Assembly (NCBI RefSeq): GCF_002944405.1
Contig: NZ_CP024310.1
Span: 1-64,000, forward strand
Direction: 5' to 3'
From: Sinorhizobium fredii
GTDB taxonomy: Bacteria; Pseudomonadota; Alphaproteobacteria; Rhizobiales; Rhizobiaceae
Length of the DNA: 64,000 nt
Positions within the stretch are counted from its first letter, which is position 1; each line of letters begins with the position of its first letter. The notes under the pieces were generated by a model. That model saw nothing but the letters and a program-made list of their open reading frames with translations. It ran no database searches and had not been told where the DNA came from. Of this stretch, positions 17,772-26,917 are shown piece by piece. The position numbers and the translations under genes were made by a program.

Positions 17772-18437
17772 ATGGCCGAACGGCAGATGAACGGCAGGAA
17801 GAACGATCCGGCGAGAACCCAGGAAAACATTCTCGAGGTAGCGACCGAGGAGTTTTCCACTCACGGCCTGGCAGGCGCCCGGGTGGATCAGATCGCCGAG
17901 CGGACCCGCACCTCGAAGCGGATGATTTATTATTATTTCGGCAGCAAGGAAGCGCTCTATCTCGCCGTGCTGGAGCGCTCCTACCGAAAGATCCGCACGC
18001 TCGAGGCCGATCTGGAACTCGCCAACCTGCCGCCCGAACAGGCGCTGCGCACCCTGATCGCCACCACCTTTGACCACGACGAGGCCAATCCCGACTTCGT
18101 CCGCCTGGTCAGCATCGAGAACATCCACCATGCCGTCCACATGCTGCGTTCGGAAGCGATCCGCGAGCTGAACGTCTCGGTGATCCAGACCATCGATGCC
18201 ATCGTTCAGCGCGGCCTTGCCGACGGCACCTTCAGCCGCACGGCCGATCCGATCGACATCCACATGCTGATCAGCGCCTTCTGCTTTTTCCGCGTCTCCA
18301 ACCGCTACACGTTCGGCACGATCTTCCGCCGCGACCTCTCCGAGCCGGAGACGATCGGCCGGCACCGCACGATGATCGCCGACGCAGTAGTGAGCTATCT
18401 GAAGGGCGGGGAGGGGGTCGGGGCGGCCCATCCATGA
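17772..18437 (+). CDS. TetR-family regulator of the shikimate/TRAP cluster
   Basis: A 221-residue regulator. The helix-turn-helix is at residues about 12-58 (FSTHGLAGARVDQIAERTRT, SKRMIYYYFGSKEALYLAVL), followed by an all-helical ligand domain of the type with FVRLVSIENIHHA, common in rhizobial regulators of aromatic or acid catabolism. The frame is open to 17622, but the ATG at 17772 (MAERQMNGRKN) puts the start right before the DNA-binding domain. It is divergent from the TRAP operon and is its probable repressor; shikimate, quinate or a product is a reasonable inducer (inference). Confidence 0.82.
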   Translation: MAERQMNGRKNDPARTQENILEVATEEFSTHGLAGARVDQIAERTRTSKRMIYYYFGSKEALYLAVLERSYRKIRTLEADLELANLPPEQALRTLIATTFDHDEANPDFVRLVSIENIHHAVHMLRSEAIRELNVSVIQTIDAIVQRGLADGTFSRTADPIDIHMLISAFCFFRVSNRYTFGTIFRRDLSEPETIGRHRTMIADAVVSYLKGGEGVGAAHP

Positions 18438-18512
18438 CTGGACGCGCGTGCCGGCCGGCAGCGATTTCGCCCTTAAATCAGGTCCGGACTCCCACCCAGC
18501 CGCGGCGCAGGC

Positions 18513-18899
18513 TCAATTCCAAGTGTGGAGACAAGCCTTCCAGGATCCGTCACCTTGGCGTCGGAAGACCGTAACGACAGTCCCCTCGTAGCGCTGCGCT
18601 TCACTGCCTTCGCCGGGAGCACTTGCCGACCACTTCCCTATTGCATAGGCGATGTCGCCGCCAGACTGGGCATCGACCATCTCGATTCGATGGGCCTTCA
18701 CTCCAGCCGAGATCAACCCATTCCAGAAGTCTTCGATTGCGCTCGCTCCCCTGATGACTGCGTGCGTAGACGGTAAAACTACCGCATCCGGCGCATAGAG
18801 TGCGGCTACCGCGTCAGCATTGCCGCTGTTGAAGGCGGAATTCCATTCATCGTTTGCCCGCTGAATTTCGCCGCGGATATTTTCAGATGATTGTGTCAT
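18513..18899 (-). CDS. SnoaL/DUF4440-like (NTF2 fold) protein
   Basis: A 128-residue protein with the NTF2-like pattern: an N-terminal helix (IQRANDEWNSAFNSGNADAV), ALYAPDAVVLPSTHAVIRG, then the beta sheet ending WKACLHTWN. Such proteins are small ligand-binding or isomerase-like scaffolds with varied roles; no catalytic set can be assigned. It lies 23 bases downstream of the giant cyclase gene on the same strand, so the two may be cotranscribed. Confidence 0.75.
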   Translation of the reverse strand: MTQSSENIRGEIQRANDEWNSAFNSGNADAVAALYAPDAVVLPSTHAVIRGASAIEDFWNGLISAGVKAHRIEMVDAQSGGDIAYAIGKWSASAPGEGSEAQRYEGTVVTVFRRQGDGSWKACLHTWN

Positions 18900-18922
18900 C
18901 GCGTCCTCCCTGGCCGGATCAA

Positions 18923-21900
18923 TCAGTTGGCCGCCCGAAGCCCTTCAGCTGTTGCCGTGAGCGCATGTGCGGCTTGCAGGTCAGGCAACGTCAGGCCCTC
19001 GGTAAATCCGGAATAAATCAGTGCGAGCCGCTCGCAAGCGCCTGGCGCGGGAAGGCCGGCCCGCACGAGACTGAGCGCCGCACGCAGTTCCCAGAAGCGC
19101 GCGCGCTGTGCCCGTGCCGTCGCCATTGCCTCCACAAGGAGATCCTCGGAATTTCTGGCTTTGTCCTCTCCAAGTTGCAGCAGCACCTCCCCGTGGAGGC
19201 GAAGTATCTCGGCCGCAAACCAACGCTCCTTGGTACGTTCCATCCTTGCCTCGGCTGTTTCGAGCAAAACGAGTGCAGCACCCGGGTCGCCCGCTCTCAG
19301 TTCGACCTGCGCCTGAAGAGCGATGAAATAGGGAACCATGTACTCTGCGCCGGTATCGCGCCATTCAGCAAGACCTCGTTGGAGTTCGAGGCGTCCACGA
19401 TCGAAATCGCCTGCGTCGGCGATTGTCCAAGCGTTCAGCATTGTGGCACCGGCAAGCCAGAAGCGGAATCCGGCTTCCGTGGCAATGCGGGTCAGTTCCG
19501 AGCACCGCTCCTGGACGCCTTGGTGGTCGCCGAGAATCTGGCGGATGACTCCGCCAAAGAACAGTGGCAGGGCGAGGCTGTTGCGATGACCCACACGATG
19601 CGCCTCAGCAAGCGCTTCGTCGTTTGCTGCCAATGCCTGATCGGGAAAGCCGAGTGGCAGCAATGTGCGGGCGAGATAATCCAGGCACACCACGCGCGGA
19701 TCAAAGGCGTAGACAAATGCCGGCGATCGGTGCTCTCGAGGATTGTAAAGTGCAAGAGCCTTCTCCAGATGTGCCCGGGCGCCGACGAACTCACCGGCAG
19801 GCAATGAGCTGACGCCGGCGGCCCGGTGAGCAAAGAAGGAAAGTCCGCGATCATTGCTCGGTTCCGCCAATTCAAGCAGCCGGTTGGCCGCACTGCGTGC
19901 TTCCGCCAGTTCGGCGGCATAGAGGTGGTAGAGGCATAGTCCGTAAAGCACCGGGAAGAGCAGACGCGTCTCGCCCAGCTCTTCACAAAGCTGGCGCGCT
20001 CGACCATAGGCATCTGCTGTGGGAGGCGCGGCGAAGCCGTGCGCAGCAACATGCGTGCTGCCGAGCGCCAGTTGGATTGAAAGTTCTCGGCGCGAACGCT
20101 CTTCGGACGGAGGTATCGCCGAAAGCCCGCTAAGGGCGTTGTCGAAACGCGTACGCGCTTCCGTCAAAGCGGAGCGTGAAAGCGCCCGGCGACCAGCGAG
20201 TTCATTGTACTCGACAGCCCTGTCCAAAAGGCCCGCTTGACCAAAGTGGTGCGCAAGCAGTTCGGGCTCTGTCGTCACGATTTCGGGGAAGCGTTCCTCG
20301 AGTATCAAAGCGATCCGGGCGTGCAGCTGCTGACGACGGCTGTGCAGCAAACTGCTGTACGCGGCATCCTGGACCAGTGCATGCTTGAAGGCATAGGTTG
20401 CTTGACCGTCACTGCCGCGGCGGAAAACAAGGCCGGCTGCTACTAGCTGGCTCGTTGCGCGCTCAAGCTCCAATTCGGGCAGGCCCGTTGCTGCCGCCAG
20501 CAGCTCGTGCGTGAACTCGCGTCCGATCACCGCCCCGACTTGCGCCACGTCTCTTATGGAATCCAAGCGATCGAGGCGGGCCATCAGCGAGTCGTGCAAC
20601 GTCGCGGGAACCGCGAGCGGCGGTAACGGGCCAGCCAGAACCAGCTCGCCATCTCGTACTTCAAGCAGGCCCGATTCCAGGACGACCTTGGTCAATTCTT
20701 CCACGAACAGCGGAACGCCTTCGGTCTTCGAGAGTATCTGGTCCAGCACTTCGGCCGGTAGCTGTTTGCCGCCGGTCATCGCTGCAATGATAGAGGCCGC
20801 TTGGGCACGGCTGAGCCGGTTCAGCGTCAAGAACGTCGCGTGCGGAAGACCGCTCCAGCGGGCCGCGCCTTCCGGTCGCGATGTTGCAATCAGCATTACA
20901 GGTAGTCGCTGAATCCGACCTGCGATCTGGTCAAATAGCTCGGCCGATGTCGGATCCAGGAAATGCGCGTCTTCAAGCAGCATCAGCACTGGTTGGCTGC
21001 GTGCAAGGGCCTCTAGTTGCTCGAACAGCACCTCGAACGTGCGCGTCTTTTGCTTCTGCGCCATAAGGTCGATCTTAGGGTAGCGCCCCTCGGTGGGGAT
21101 GGACAGCAATGCCGCGATCAGCGGTATGGCGTCGTTTGGGTGCCTGGTCGAACCGGCGAGGAGTTGCTCAAGCAAGTCAAGCTGACGCTCGGGAGGGTCG
21201 GTCCGCCTTATGCCTCCAGCTCGGAGCAGCTGATCCGCGACAGGATAGAGGGCGCTTTCCACGTGATAGGGCGAGCAGTAGTATCGCAGTCGCGTATGTG
21301 GCTCGTCTTTCATGTGCTCCCGCAATTCCTGCAGAATACGGGACTTGCCAATACCGGCCTCGCCGAACAGTTCGACCACTTGTCCTTCACCGGACGCCGC
21401 CAGCCGCCACCGATCGAGCAGCAAGGCGATATCGTGGTCGCGCCCGGCAAGCGGCGCAGATTCGTTTGCATGAAGCGCGTCGAACCGACTCTCCGCGCCA
21501 CCCTCTCCAATCACTTTGAATGCGCTGACGGGGGTGTCGAACCCTGCTAGCTTCTGTGGCCGAATGCTGGTTATCTCGAACATATTTCCGATAAGGCGGT
21601 AGGTAAGCTCGGAAATGACGACCGTTCCAGGCTCGGCAATTGCCTGGAGGCGCGCGGCAAGATTGGGAGTCTCTCCGACAACTGCGTTCTCCTGTGCTGA
21701 CCCGATGCCGATGAGGTCACCAACAACCACCACCCCGGTGGCGATTCCGATCCGGACCGAGAGTTGCTGACCGTCCTTGACGGGCAGACCATTCACGGCA
21801 CTGACGACCGCAAGCGCCGCACGAACGGCGCGTTCCGCTTCGTCTTCGTGTGCCTGCGGCCAACCGAAATAGGCCAACACGCCGTCGCCCATGAGTTTCG

Positions 21901-22327
21901 CGACGTATCCCGCGAAGCGAAGGACTTCGCCAGCCGTGGTATTCTGGAACTGCCTCAGGAGGTCGCGCATGTCCTCCGGGTCAAGCCGCGTGGCAAGCGC
22001 GGTAGAACCGACGAGATCCACAAACATGACCGTCAGTTGCCGCCGTTCTGCCTCGCGCGGGCGTCCAGGTTCGCCGCGCTGTTCTACCGACGGCGACATT
22101 GGAATTGGTGAGACCGAATCTGGCTTCCTCGACGCCGTCTCAGGCTGTCCTTGCAACTCGGCTATCGCCTCGAGGATGCGCTTGCGGTGGCCCAGCGCGC
22201 CTACGCCGATTTCTTTCAAGTCATCGGCCGTCAGGCGGGGTAGGATATCGGCATCAATTGCGTTGTCGTCGAAGGCCGGAACATACTGCTCCAGGCCCAA
22301 GCTCTTGAGCCAAGTTGCAATATTCAT
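18923..22327 (-). CDS. SAM-class III cyclase-AAA ATPase-TPR signalling protein
   Basis: An 1134-residue cytosolic protein. Residues 1-60 are a SAM-like domain (IATWLKSLGLEQYVPAFDDN). Residues about 95-275 are a class III nucleotide cyclase with metal acids in MFVDLVGSTALATR and KLMGDGVLAYFG, plus VVGETPNLAARLQA. From about 300 a STAND/AAA-type ATPase follows, with Walker A GEAGIGKSR and Walker B VLMLLEDAHFLDP. The last 500 residues are helical TPR-like repeats. The substrate-choosing residues are not certain enough to say cAMP rather than cGMP. Rhizobia carry many such cyclases with mostly unknown inputs. It is probably cotranscribed with the following NTF2-like gene. Confidence 0.85.
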   Translation of the reverse strand: MNIATWLKSLGLEQYVPAFDDNAIDADILPRLTADDLKEIGVGALGHRKRILEAIAELQGQPETASRKPDSVSPIPMSPSVEQRGEPGRPREAERRQLTVMFVDLVGSTALATRLDPEDMRDLLRQFQNTTAGEVLRFAGYVAKLMGDGVLAYFGWPQAHEDEAERAVRAALAVVSAVNGLPVKDGQQLSVRIGIATGVVVVGDLIGIGSAQENAVVGETPNLAARLQAIAEPGTVVISELTYRLIGNMFEITSIRPQKLAGFDTPVSAFKVIGEGGAESRFDALHANESAPLAGRDHDIALLLDRWRLAASGEGQVVELFGEAGIGKSRILQELREHMKDEPHTRLRYYCSPYHVESALYPVADQLLRAGGIRRTDPPERQLDLLEQLLAGSTRHPNDAIPLIAALLSIPTEGRYPKIDLMAQKQKTRTFEVLFEQLEALARSQPVLMLLEDAHFLDPTSAELFDQIAGRIQRLPVMLIATSRPEGAARWSGLPHATFLTLNRLSRAQAASIIAAMTGGKQLPAEVLDQILSKTEGVPLFVEELTKVVLESGLLEVRDGELVLAGPLPPLAVPATLHDSLMARLDRLDSIRDVAQVGAVIGREFTHELLAAATGLPELELERATSQLVAAGLVFRRGSDGQATYAFKHALVQDAAYSSLLHSRRQQLHARIALILEERFPEIVTTEPELLAHHFGQAGLLDRAVEYNELAGRRALSRSALTEARTRFDNALSGLSAIPPSEERSRRELSIQLALGSTHVAAHGFAAPPTADAYGRARQLCEELGETRLLFPVLYGLCLYHLYAAELAEARSAANRLLELAEPSNDRGLSFFAHRAAGVSSLPAGEFVGARAHLEKALALYNPREHRSPAFVYAFDPRVVCLDYLARTLLPLGFPDQALAANDEALAEAHRVGHRNSLALPLFFGGVIRQILGDHQGVQERCSELTRIATEAGFRFWLAGATMLNAWTIADAGDFDRGRLELQRGLAEWRDTGAEYMVPYFIALQAQVELRAGDPGAALVLLETAEARMERTKERWFAAEILRLHGEVLLQLGEDKARNSEDLLVEAMATARAQRARFWELRAALSLVRAGLPAPGACERLALIYSGFTEGLTLPDLQAAHALTATAEGLRAAN

Positions 22328-22721
22328 ATGGCCTCTCCTCGACCACTCCTTCCGGGAGGAACGAGTTTATCACACCGGCCTTGGGTTATCACGATTCCCG
22401 GTGCGGCGACGGCGCTGCCGCTTGAGCCCTCCCGGGGTGGTTGAGCAGGACCGAAAGGTCGGGGAATTTATGGGCAGAATGCCTGCCCAATCGGAAATAC
22501 CTCGGCCGACCGTGCCTGCCCAACTGCGCCGGCGGGTCGTGACGGCGCACGCGCGATGCACCGTTGCGGCAGGCAAGGCACAGTGCCGCATGACATCCGG
22601 TGCGCTTGCATGTTTCGCGCGCGAGCACCGTTCAGGTGCCGGCGGGGCGATCCGCCAGCAGACGGTGGCGCTGCTAGCTGGCGCGCAGGGCGAGCTTCCA
22701 TCCGCGAGAGGCTGATCTCGT
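22328..22721. other. Gap without a recognisable gene
   Basis: 394 bases between two leftward genes. An open frame 22470-22715 on the plus strand looks like non-coding GC-rich sequence. A hairpin TGGGCAG-N5-CTGCCCA (22471-22489) is the only structure seen. The first bases upstream of 22327 carry the AGGAG-type ribosome site of the cyclase gene. Confidence 0.5.
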
Positions 22722-23540
22722 CTATGATGATGCGCGGAATAATCCCTCCAGTTCCGCAAAGCCCATGGCTTTCTCCGAGAACCGGAAGGTCCCCTGCGAC
22801 CGCATCTCCCGCGCAGCGTCCACCATTGCACCGTAAGCAAGGCGCGCCAGGGCGGAACCGACACTGATGCGCTTCGCTCCGGCCTCGGCCAGATCCGCCA
22901 GGCTGAACGTTGCCCCCGGCATGCCCATCACGACGTTGACCGGCTTCGTGAGGGCATCGCACACAGCTCGGATCGAATTGAGGTCGGCCAGGCCGGGCGC
23001 GTAGAGCACATCGGCCCCGGCCCGCTCGAAAGCTTGCAGCCGCCTGATCGTGTCGTCGAGATCGGCGCGTCCCCAGAGGAAATTCTCGCACCGAGCCGTC
23101 AGAACGAAATCGTGAGGAAGGGACCGAGAGGCCTCGGCGGCCGCCTCGATCCGCTCGACCGCCAGAGCGAAGTCGAAGATCGGACGGCTCCGATCTCCCG
23201 TGTGGTCTTCGAGGGAACAGCCGGCCAAGCCGATGCCGGCCGCCGCCGCGACGGTCTCCGCAGCACTCTTGGGATCGTCTCCGAAGCCTTTTTCGAGATC
23301 GGCCGAAACCGGCAGTGGCGTCGCATCGACGATCGCCCCGCAGTGGGCAAGCGTCTGTTCGCGCGAGGCGGAACCCTCTGGCAAGCCGAGCGAGAACGCC
23401 ATGCCGGCGCTGGTCGTGGCAAGAGCTGGGAAACCCATGGCCGCCAGGATTCTGGCGGTGCCGATGTCCCAGGGATTGGGAATGATGAAGGCTTCGGGGC
23501 CCTCATGCAACTTCCGAAACAATGCGCGCTTGTCGTCCAT
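22722..23540 (-). CDS. Isocitrate lyase/PEP mutase family enzyme
   Basis: A 272-residue TIM-barrel enzyme of the PEP mutase/isocitrate lyase superfamily. Metal and substrate motifs are readable: NPWDIGTARILAAMGFPALA near the start, SADLEKGFGDDP (the DxE metal site), GCSLEDHTG, and TARCENFLWG. It is far shorter than true isocitrate lyase and lacks its KKCGH loop; the cleavage of an oxaloacetate- or methylisocitrate-like acid is possible. The start at 23540 (MDDKRALFRKLHE) is chosen over a longer frame without a family match. A single gene. Confidence 0.8.
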   Translation of the reverse strand: MDDKRALFRKLHEGPEAFIIPNPWDIGTARILAAMGFPALATTSAGMAFSLGLPEGSASREQTLAHCGAIVDATPLPVSADLEKGFGDDPKSAAETVAAAAGIGLAGCSLEDHTGDRSRPIFDFALAVERIEAAAEASRSLPHDFVLTARCENFLWGRADLDDTIRRLQAFERAGADVLYAPGLADLNSIRAVCDALTKPVNVVMGMPGATFSLADLAEAGAKRISVGSALARLAYGAMVDAAREMRSQGTFRFSEKAMGFAELEGLFRASS

Positions 23541-23722
23541 TTGCGACCTCGTCGGATATCCCGGAACGAGCATTGCACACCGGCTGGAACAAATAAAGAA
23601 CAAAGATGCGCGTAGGGGATCGGATCGAGCATCACCTGCCTGATGAGCGGACTTTCGCCCTGCCGGAGCCCTGCCGGCGGCCTGATGCGGCTGGCATCGC
23701 GGCTCTGGCGGGAGCCGGCCGG

Positions 23723-24613
23723 TCAGCCAAGCACGCGATCAAGGGCGTTCTTCACTCCTGCCGTTTCGGATTGCGGCAATGGCAAAATCGGGCACGGCGG
23801 GTCGGCCCGGCAAAGGCCGAGCGCTTCCGCGATCGCGTACATGACGCGGAAGCTGCCGAACGCCTTGAACAGGCTCCACAAGGGTTGAAATGCCTGGTCG
23901 AGCCGCTCGACCTCGGCAACATCGCTGGCTTGCGCGGCCCGGGTAAGCGCCAAGGCTTCCGAGGGCAAGAGGCCGGCGATCACGCTGTACCAGGCGTCGC
24001 AGCCTGCCAGCAGCGCCGCCGCCGCTCCCCAATCGCCACTGTAGCCGATCGAGAAACCTCGCGGTGTTTCGCCGCGAAGGCGCGCCATTTCGCCCTCGAA
24101 GGCGTCGTCCTGCGGCAATGGCATCTTCACCGCCGCGATGTGCGCGACCTTCGAGAGCCGCGCAATCAACGCGTCGCTGAAGGTGAATTTCGTGGTGCCC
24201 GGATTGTTGTAGATGCAGAGCGGCAATTGCCCCGCATCGGCGACAGCGGCGAAGTGCCGGTAGACCTCTTCTTCGAAGAGCGGCGTATAGGACATGGGCG
24301 CCAGCAGCAAGCCGTCAGCGCCGGCGGACCTGGCATCCCGCGCCAATGCCTGCGCCTCGTCGGTTCGAAGCGCCCCGACGCCGACGATGACAGGCGTCTT
24401 TCCGCCGACGCAATCCATCGCCGCCTCGACGGCGCGTCGCCGCTCGCCACGTGAGAGAAAGGCGTAGCCGCCCGTGCTGCCAAGCAGCCCGATCGAGTCG
24501 ACCCCGGCGAGATGAATACGCTCGAGCAAACGCGCAAGTGCGCCCGTGTCGACATTGCCGGCAGCATCGGTCGGGGTCATGGAAAAGGCCGAAAGGCCGG
24601 TGAAGAGCGTCAC
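23723..24613 (-). CDS. Dihydrodipicolinate synthase (DapA/NanA) family aldolase
   Basis: A 296-residue class I aldolase. The GTG start at 24613 is taken because AGAGGA lies about 8 bases upstream and the length then equals the family norm. Visible features are GLLGSTGGYAFLSRGER (pyruvate loop), CIYNNPGTTKF with the active-site Tyr, and the Schiff-base Lys in IAAVKMPLP (near residue 160). The family joins or splits pyruvate and an aldehyde; members outside lysine synthesis act on sugar acids, hydroxyproline products or sialic acid. It starts 14 bases after the stop of a LysE-type exporter gene, so the two are probably one transcript. Confidence 0.8.
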   Translation of the reverse strand: MTLFTGLSAFSMTPTDAAGNVDTGALARLLERIHLAGVDSIGLLGSTGGYAFLSRGERRRAVEAAMDCVGGKTPVIVGVGALRTDEAQALARDARSAGADGLLLAPMSYTPLFEEEVYRHFAAVADAGQLPLCIYNNPGTTKFTFSDALIARLSKVAHIAAVKMPLPQDDAFEGEMARLRGETPRGFSIGYSGDWGAAAALLAGCDAWYSVIAGLLPSEALALTRAAQASDVAEVERLDQAFQPLWSLFKAFGSFRVMYAIAEALGLCRADPPCPILPLPQSETAGVKNALDRVLG

Positions 24614-24627
24614 GATCGTTTTCCTCT

Positions 24628-25260
24628 TCAAGCGCGAGACAGCAACAGCCGCAGGCCGGCCACGCCGAAAAACACGGCCAACAGACCTTCGATCCAGCGC
24701 CGCGCGCGGCGATAGAGGCGCACCATCGGCGCGGTCGAAAATACAACGGCATAGCCGCAAAAGATGGTGACGCTCAGAGCCGCGCAGCCGCCGAGGATCG
24801 CGCCGAGCCTGTGCCACGACGTTTCCGGTCCGAGACCGAGCGTCACCAAGGCGATCCATGCGAGCACGGATTTCGGATTGGTGAGATGCATCAGCAATCC
24901 CCGCCGATAGAGAGCCGATCCGCAGAGGGCATCACCGCCCGACGGCTGTACCGCCTTGTCGCCGGAAGATAGAGCCGCCCTTGCAGCCTTGAAGGCGAGA
25001 TAGAGGAGATAGAGGCCGCCGAAGATTTTGAGTACGATCAGGGCTTCGGCGTAGCGGGTCAGCAGGGCCGAGATGCCGGTGGCGGCCATCATGCCCCAGA
25101 AGATCGATCCGCTGACGACGCCGGCTGCCAGGAGGAGTGCTGCCCGTCTGCCGTTATTCATCGCAACGCCCATGATCTGCATGTTGCTGGGGCCCGGACT
25201 GGCGGCGGCGATCACATAGGCGGCGTAGACAAGCAGAAGCTGGTGGACGGAGGTGGACAA
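24628..25260 (-). CDS. LysE/RhtB-family amino acid exporter
   Basis: A 210-residue inner-membrane protein with about six hydrophobic segments and the family opening AAYVIAAASPGPSNMQIMGV (near residue 12), plus MHLTNPKSVLAWIALV in the middle. LysE/RhtB proteins export amino acids or homoserine-lactone-like compounds. It precedes the DapA-like aldolase gene with a 14-base gap, and lies 47 bases after the second LysE/ArgO gene on the same strand. Confidence 0.85.
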   Translation of the reverse strand: MSTSVHQLLLVYAAYVIAAASPGPSNMQIMGVAMNNGRRAALLLAAGVVSGSIFWGMMAATGISALLTRYAEALIVLKIFGGLYLLYLAFKAARAALSSGDKAVQPSGGDALCGSALYRRGLLMHLTNPKSVLAWIALVTLGLGPETSWHRLGAILGGCAALSVTIFCGYAVVFSTAPMVRLYRRARRWIEGLLAVFFGVAGLRLLLSRA

Positions 25261-25307
25261 GCTTTTGGGACCTTATGAGCCGAGGAAATCTGCGAGGCGC
25301 GGCGGAA

Positions 25308-25916
25308 TCACATTCCGGTCAAGAGTTTAGAGGCGATCATCCACATTGTAAAAGCAATGAGCGTTTCCAGGATTCGCCAGGACAGCGGGTTTGAGAAGAT
25401 CGGTCGCAGCCATGTGGCGCCATAGCCGAGCGAAAAGAAGAACAGGAAGGAGGCGGTGACGGCGCCTGTCGTGAACGAAAGCTCGCCACTCGGAAATCGG
25501 GTCGAGATCGTGCCGAGCAACACGACCGTGTCGAGATAGACATGCGGATTGAGCCAGGTGAGCGCCAGGCATGTCAGAACGGTCTGCCGAAAGCTCGACG
25601 CTCTCTCCTCTCCGGCCGCCAAGGCTCCGGACGACCGCAGGGCGGAATAGAGATTCTTGGCGCCGTACCAGATCAGGAACGCCGCCCCGCCATAGCGCAT
25701 GGCCGGATCGAGCCAAGGCAGAAGCGTGGCAATCTGCCGGAAGCTGGTCACCCCCAGGACGATCAGCAAGGTATCGGACAGGGCGCAGGCAAGGCAGACG
25801 GCGAACACGTGCTCGTTGCGCAGCCCCTGGCGCAGCACAAAGGCATTCTGCGCGCCGATCGCCACAATCAGGCTGAGCCCCATCATCAGGCCTGTGACAT
25901 AAACCGAAAAATTCAT
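25308..25916 (-). CDS. LysE/ArgO-type basic amino acid exporter
   Basis: A 202-residue protein from the ATG at 25916 (MNFSVYVTGLMMGLSLIVAI), with six hydrophobic segments and the LysE signature IGAQNAFVLRQGLRNEH (near residue 20) and LTWLNPHVYLDTVVLLGT (near 120). This subgroup exports lysine and arginine. The frame could start at 26000, but that would cover the operator region and lacks family similarity. It is divergent from an ArgP-like LysR regulator across 101 bases, the classic lysE-lysG arrangement. Confidence 0.88.
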   Translation of the reverse strand: MNFSVYVTGLMMGLSLIVAIGAQNAFVLRQGLRNEHVFAVCLACALSDTLLIVLGVTSFRQIATLLPWLDPAMRYGGAAFLIWYGAKNLYSALRSSGALAAGEERASSFRQTVLTCLALTWLNPHVYLDTVVLLGTISTRFPSGELSFTTGAVTASFLFFFSLGYGATWLRPIFSNPLSWRILETLIAFTMWMIASKLLTGM

Positions 25917-25979
25917 ACCTGCGAAGCGCTCCAGAAACGAGATGAGCGTTTCCGGTATCGCGACGGAAGAATTCAGGCT

Positions 25980-25996
25980 AGTTAATGTTGCTAACT
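25980..25996. promoter_or_regulatory. LysR-type inverted repeat AGTTA-N7-TAACT
   Basis: The dyad AGTTA-ATGTTGC-TAACT lies in the AT-rich gap between the exporter gene (25916) and the regulator gene (26018). It matches the general LysR box form T-N11-A and would serve activation of the exporter and self-control of the regulator. Confidence 0.45.
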
Positions 25997-26017
25997 TCAA
26001 TTAAGTAAAACTAAGCC

Positions 26018-26917
26018 ATGCTCGATTATTCCGCTCTCCGTGCCGTCACGGCCGTCGTCCAGACGGGCAGCTTCGAAAAGGCCGCCGGCGTCCTCAACGT
26101 GACGCCCTCGGCCGTCTCCCAGCGGGTGAAGCAGCTCGAGGAACGGCTCGGCGTCGTCCTGATCGCCAGGGGAAATCCCTGCACCGCGACGGAGAAGGGA
26201 GAATGGCTCTGCCGTCATATGGAGAATGTCGGCATGCTCGAAGGCGAGTTGCTCGCGCACCTGCCTGCCCTCGTCGGTCCGGGCGAACGGCGGCAAAGGG
26301 TGACACTGAACATTGCGACAAGCGCCGACAGCCTCGGAACCTGGTTCGTCGCGGCGGTCTCGAACTTCGCCAAGCGCTCGCCCTACCTGCTGAACATCGC
26401 CCTCGACGACGAGGACCATACCGCCGAATGGCTGCAAAAGGGGCGAGTGATTGCCGCCGTCACCAGTCTGGAAAAGCCGATCCAAGGGTGCCGGCGTGTG
26501 TCTCTCGGCACGCTCCGCTATCATGCGACGGCGAGCCCCGACTTCGTTGCCCGGCACTTTACTGAGGGCGTCACGCCGGAAGCGATAACCAGTGCGCCGG
26601 CCCTTACGTTCAATCAGAAGGACAGGCTGCAAAGCCGGTGGATCCGCCAGGCGCTCGGGGAAGAGCTGACCTATCCGACCCACTGGCTGCCGTCGACGCA
26701 AGGCTTCCTCGAGGCGAGTCTTGCGGGCATGGGCTGGGCGATGAATCCGATACAGCTTGCGCGCGACCATCTGGAGTCCGGCCGACTGGTCGAGCTGATC
26801 CCCGGCACGCCGTTGGACGTTCCCTTGTACTGGCAGATCAACCGCCTTGCCGCCGACCGGCTGACCGAGCTCACGCGCGAGGTCACTCTGGTCGCCAAGC
26901 ACAGCCTACTGCATTGA
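26018..26917 (+). CDS. LysR-family regulator, ArgP/LysG type
   Basis: A 299-residue regulator. Residues 2-60 are the winged helix (YSALRAVTAVVQTGSFEKAA, TPSAVSQRVKQLEERLGVVL), in the ArgP/IciA subgroup style, followed by the effector domain (LNIATSADSLGTWF). ArgP/LysG proteins sense lysine and arginine and switch on the divergent LysE/ArgO exporter, which is exactly its neighbour here. Its 3' end overlaps the convergent MFS gene by 12 bases. Confidence 0.88.
   Translation: MLDYSALRAVTAVVQTGSFEKAAGVLNVTPSAVSQRVKQLEERLGVVLIARGNPCTATEKGEWLCRHMENVGMLEGELLAHLPALVGPGERRQRVTLNIATSADSLGTWFVAAVSNFAKRSPYLLNIALDDEDHTAEWLQKGRVIAAVTSLEKPIQGCRRVSLGTLRYHATASPDFVARHFTEGVTPEAITSAPALTFNQKDRLQSRWIRQALGEELTYPTHWLPSTQGFLEASLAGMGWAMNPIQLARDHLESGRLVELIPGTPLDVPLYWQINRLAADRLTELTREVTLVAKHSLLH

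Noticed and set aside
22470..22715. A possible small gene with ATG at 22470
   Set aside because: Translation is rich in A, R and G with no ribosome site or hydrophobic core; looks non-coding.
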